Source of the DNA: JALHRI01 sp044351685
Lineage (GTDB): Bacteria > Pseudomonadota > Alphaproteobacteria > Rickettsiales > UBA3002
NCBI GenBank assembly: GCA_044351685.1
Contig: JBILFK010000028.1
Span: 1-14,665, forward strand
Direction: 5' to 3'
Length of the DNA: 14,665 bases
The notes beneath the pieces are model-generated. The model saw only the letters and a program-made list of their open reading frames with translations. It did not search any database and was not told where the DNA came from. A program made the position numbers and the translations under genes. Shown here one piece after another: positions 13,216 through 14,665 of this stretch (position 1 is its first letter; each line of letters starts with the position of its first letter).

Positions 13216-13740
13216 CCTACTGCAACCCCCCGCCGCAGCACGGCTGCAAAATCCGCCACCACTTCTGCATCCACCACCAAGAAAAAAACCACGGCCAAAA
13301 AATCACCCGTGAAGGCAGCACCAGCGAAAACCAAAAAACCGGCAGCCCCGGCTGCAAAAAAACCTGCAGCAAAAAAACCCGCTCCCCTCAGTTTCACCGA
13401 AAAAGTGACGCAATCGATTGTGAAAGCTCTCGATGATAAAAAGGCCGAAGATATTTCGGTTATCAATGTGCTGGGTAAATGCTCGTTCGCCGATGTGATG
13501 GTGATTGCTACTGGCCGTTCGGCGCGGCACGTGGCCACCCTGGCCGACGATGCGGTCGATGCAATTCGCACGCACGGCATTTCGCACCCGATGGTCGAAG
13601 GCAAAGAAGTTGGCGACTGGGTGTTGATCGATGCGGGCGATGTGGTGATTCACCTGTTCCGCCCCGAAGTTCGGTTGTTTTATAACCTCGAAAAAATGTG
13701 GTCAGCCCCCGCCGCAGCACCCACCGAACTTCGCTATTAA
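13213..13740 (+). CDS. rsfS: Ribosomal silencing factor RsfS, probable ATT start
   Basis: RsfS (RsfA/Iojap family, DUF143) binds L14 on the large subunit and blocks subunit joining when nutrients are scarce. The conserved domain occupies about residues 59-165, with KKAEDISVINV (76-86), FADVMVIATGRSARHV (92-107), EGKEVGDWVLIDAGDVVIHLF (129-149, family core) and RLFYNLEKMW. Before it come about 58 low-complexity residues rich in Lys, Ala, Pro, Thr and Ser, including AAKKPAAKKPAP, much like the L21 tail. With the ATT start the product is 175 residues; typical RsfS is 105-130. The frame stays open far upstream into nadD, so the start is not set by a stop codon, but the Shine-Dalgarno sequence points to the ATT. 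It lies 40 bp after nadD and 3 bp before rlmH, the conserved nadD-rsfS-rlmH order. Confidence 0.9.
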   Translation: MPTATPRRSTAAKSATTSASTTKKKTTAKKSPVKAAPAKTKKPAAPAAKKPAAKKPAPLSFTEKVTQSIVKALDDKKAEDISVINVLGKCSFADVMVIATGRSARHVATLADDAVDAIRTHGISHPMVEGKEVGDWVLIDAGDVVIHLFRPEVRLFYNLEKMWSAPAAAPTELRY

Positions 13741-13743
13741 ACC

Positions 13744-14208
13744 ATGCGGCTACAAATTCTTGCGGTGGGCAAATTAAAAACCGGCCCTGAGGCGGCGCTT
13801 GTTGCGCATTACGCCAAACAAATCCGCTGGCCACTTGCCACCCATGAAATTGCCGATGCCCCCGAGAACCTTGCAAAAGAAGCGCGCCAGCTGCGCGAGG
13901 CCGATGCCATGCGAAAAAAACTGACTGTCGGCAGCGTGCTGATTACGCTCGATGCGCGCGGCAAAACACTCAGCAGCGAAGCCTTCGCGAAACTGCTCGC
14001 GCAGTATCAGGATAGCGGGCGCGCCGAAGTGGCCTTCGCCATTGGCGGGCAAGATGGCCTGCACCCGCAGCTGGTGAAAGAAAGTGCGCTGAGCCTAAGT
14101 TTTAGCCCGATGATATGGCCACACAAACTGGCGCGCGTGATGCTGATGGAACAGATTTTTCGTGCCCAGTGTATTATGCACAATCACCCCTATCACGGCG
14201 GGCATTAG
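13744..14208 (+). CDS. rlmH: 23S rRNA (pseudouridine-1915-N3)-methyltransferase
   Basis: RlmH is a SPOUT-class methyltransferase that methylates pseudouridine 1915 in helix 69 of 23S rRNA, acting on the 70S ribosome. The 154-residue length matches E. coli RlmH (155). Seen are the LQILAVGKLK N-terminus, LDARGK (69-74), the SAM-binding FAIGGQDG (98-105), and the knot segment ending in NHPYH (147-151). The final residues are GGH instead of the R-E ending of E. coli RlmH, a small change at the end of the active-site tail. It starts three bases after the rsfS stop and has no Shine-Dalgarno sequence, so translation is likely coupled. Confidence 0.97.
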   Translation: MRLQILAVGKLKTGPEAALVAHYAKQIRWPLATHEIADAPENLAKEARQLREADAMRKKLTVGSVLITLDARGKTLSSEAFAKLLAQYQDSGRAEVAFAIGGQDGLHPQLVKESALSLSFSPMIWPHKLARVMLMEQIFRAQCIMHNHPYHGGH

Positions 14209-14244
14209 GCTTGCGATGATGGCCATTCGTGCTATCACCATGCT

Positions 14245-14665
14245 ATGATTCCCAAGCCTGTCATTTTGTGCATTCTCGATGGCTGGGGCGAAGGTGCGCC
14301 CTCGCCCGATAATGCAATTCACCTTGCCCGCACCCCGGTGTGGGATGCGCTGAAGGCCAACTACCCGCACGGCACACTCGAAGCCTCTGAGCAGCATGTG
14401 GGGCTGCCCACTGGGCAAATGGGCAATTCGGAAGTGGGGCACATGAATATTGGTACCGGGCGCGTGGTAATGCAGGATCTGCCCCGCATTGATACGGCGA
14501 TTGCCGATGGCAGCCTGGCAAAAAACCCGGAACTTGTGGCACATATTGCAGCGCTCAAGGCCACAGGCGGCACCTGCCACCTGATGGGTTTGCTATCGGA
14601 TGGTGGCGTGCACGCGCATATTGCGCATATTATTGCACTGGCCAATAACGTGGCCGCTGCCGGTG
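14245..14665 (+). CDS. gpmI: 2,3-bisphosphoglycerate-independent phosphoglycerate mutase (5' part; cut by window edge)
   Basis: The enzyme interconverts 3- and 2-phosphoglycerate in glycolysis, using two metal ions. The first 140 residues are present. The metal-binding aspartate D12 lies in ILDGWGEG (10-17) and the phospho-accepting serine S62 in GQMGNSEVGHMNIG (57-70). LSDGGVHAHI (near 117-126) carries further conserved active-site residues. These positions match the well-studied Bacillus enzyme numbering. The start has no Shine-Dalgarno sequence; a ten-codon ORF (14216-14248) overlaps it by ATGA and may couple translation. It lies 36 bp after rlmH. Confidence 0.95.
   Translation, partial: MIPKPVILCILDGWGEGAPSPDNAIHLARTPVWDALKANYPHGTLEASEQHVGLPTGQMGNSEVGHMNIGTGRVVMQDLPRIDTAIADGSLAKNPELVAHIAALKATGGTCHLMGLLSDGGVHAHIAHIIALANNVAAAG

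Noticed and set aside
13191..13604. 137-codon minus-strand frame with alternating FFAAGFFAAG repeats
   Set aside because: The repeats are the reverse-strand image of the AAKKPA-coding tract of rsfS.

Overview
The window is a gene-dense stretch of a bacterial chromosome, almost certainly from an alphaproteobacterium. The evidence is gene order and protein architecture: rplM-rpsI next to argC, an rplU-rpmA-obg-proB-proA-nadD-rsfS-rlmH run, a PstA with a long extra N-terminal periplasmic part, and a PAS_5-type protein. I cannot name the genus. Nothing looks like a phage, transposon, CRISPR array, tRNA or rRNA.

Left half (minus strand, read right to left from about 7657). A PhoR-like sensor kinase leads a tightly overlapped phosphate-uptake operon, pstC-pstA-pstB. 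A small PAS-fold protein follows in the place where phoU commonly sits. After a weak terminator-like hairpin, a good sigma70-type promoter starts rplM-rpsI (ribosomal proteins L13 and S9). A 268-bp intergenic region with several palindromes follows, then argC (arginine synthesis), which overlaps by 4 bp a gamma-carbonic-anhydrase-like gene that runs off the left edge.

Right half (plus strand, from about 7720). A strong promoter drives rplU-rpmA (L21, L27). A 104-bp quasi-palindromic spacer separates them from obg (ribosome-assembly GTPase). Then come proB, an RDD-family membrane protein, proA, nadD, rsfS, rlmH and the 5' part of gpmI, mostly with overlapping or nearly touching ends. The right half combines ribosome assembly and silencing (L21, L27, Obg, RsfS, RlmH) with proline synthesis (ProB, ProA), NAD synthesis (NadD) and glycolysis (GpmI).

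Most noteworthy points: (1) rsfS has no ATG, GTG or TTG start in a sensible place and appears to begin at an ATT codon behind a good Shine-Dalgarno sequence. (2) Three ribosome-associated proteins (S9, L21, RsfS) carry Lys/Ala/Pro-rich tails, the L21 tail being about 70 residues. (3) A PAS_5-like gene is translationally coupled to pstB where phoU is commonly found. (4) The spacers before argC and before obg hold structured elements that may be dispersed repeats or leader regulators. No wholly new multi-gene system is evident; the rest is conserved core chromosome.
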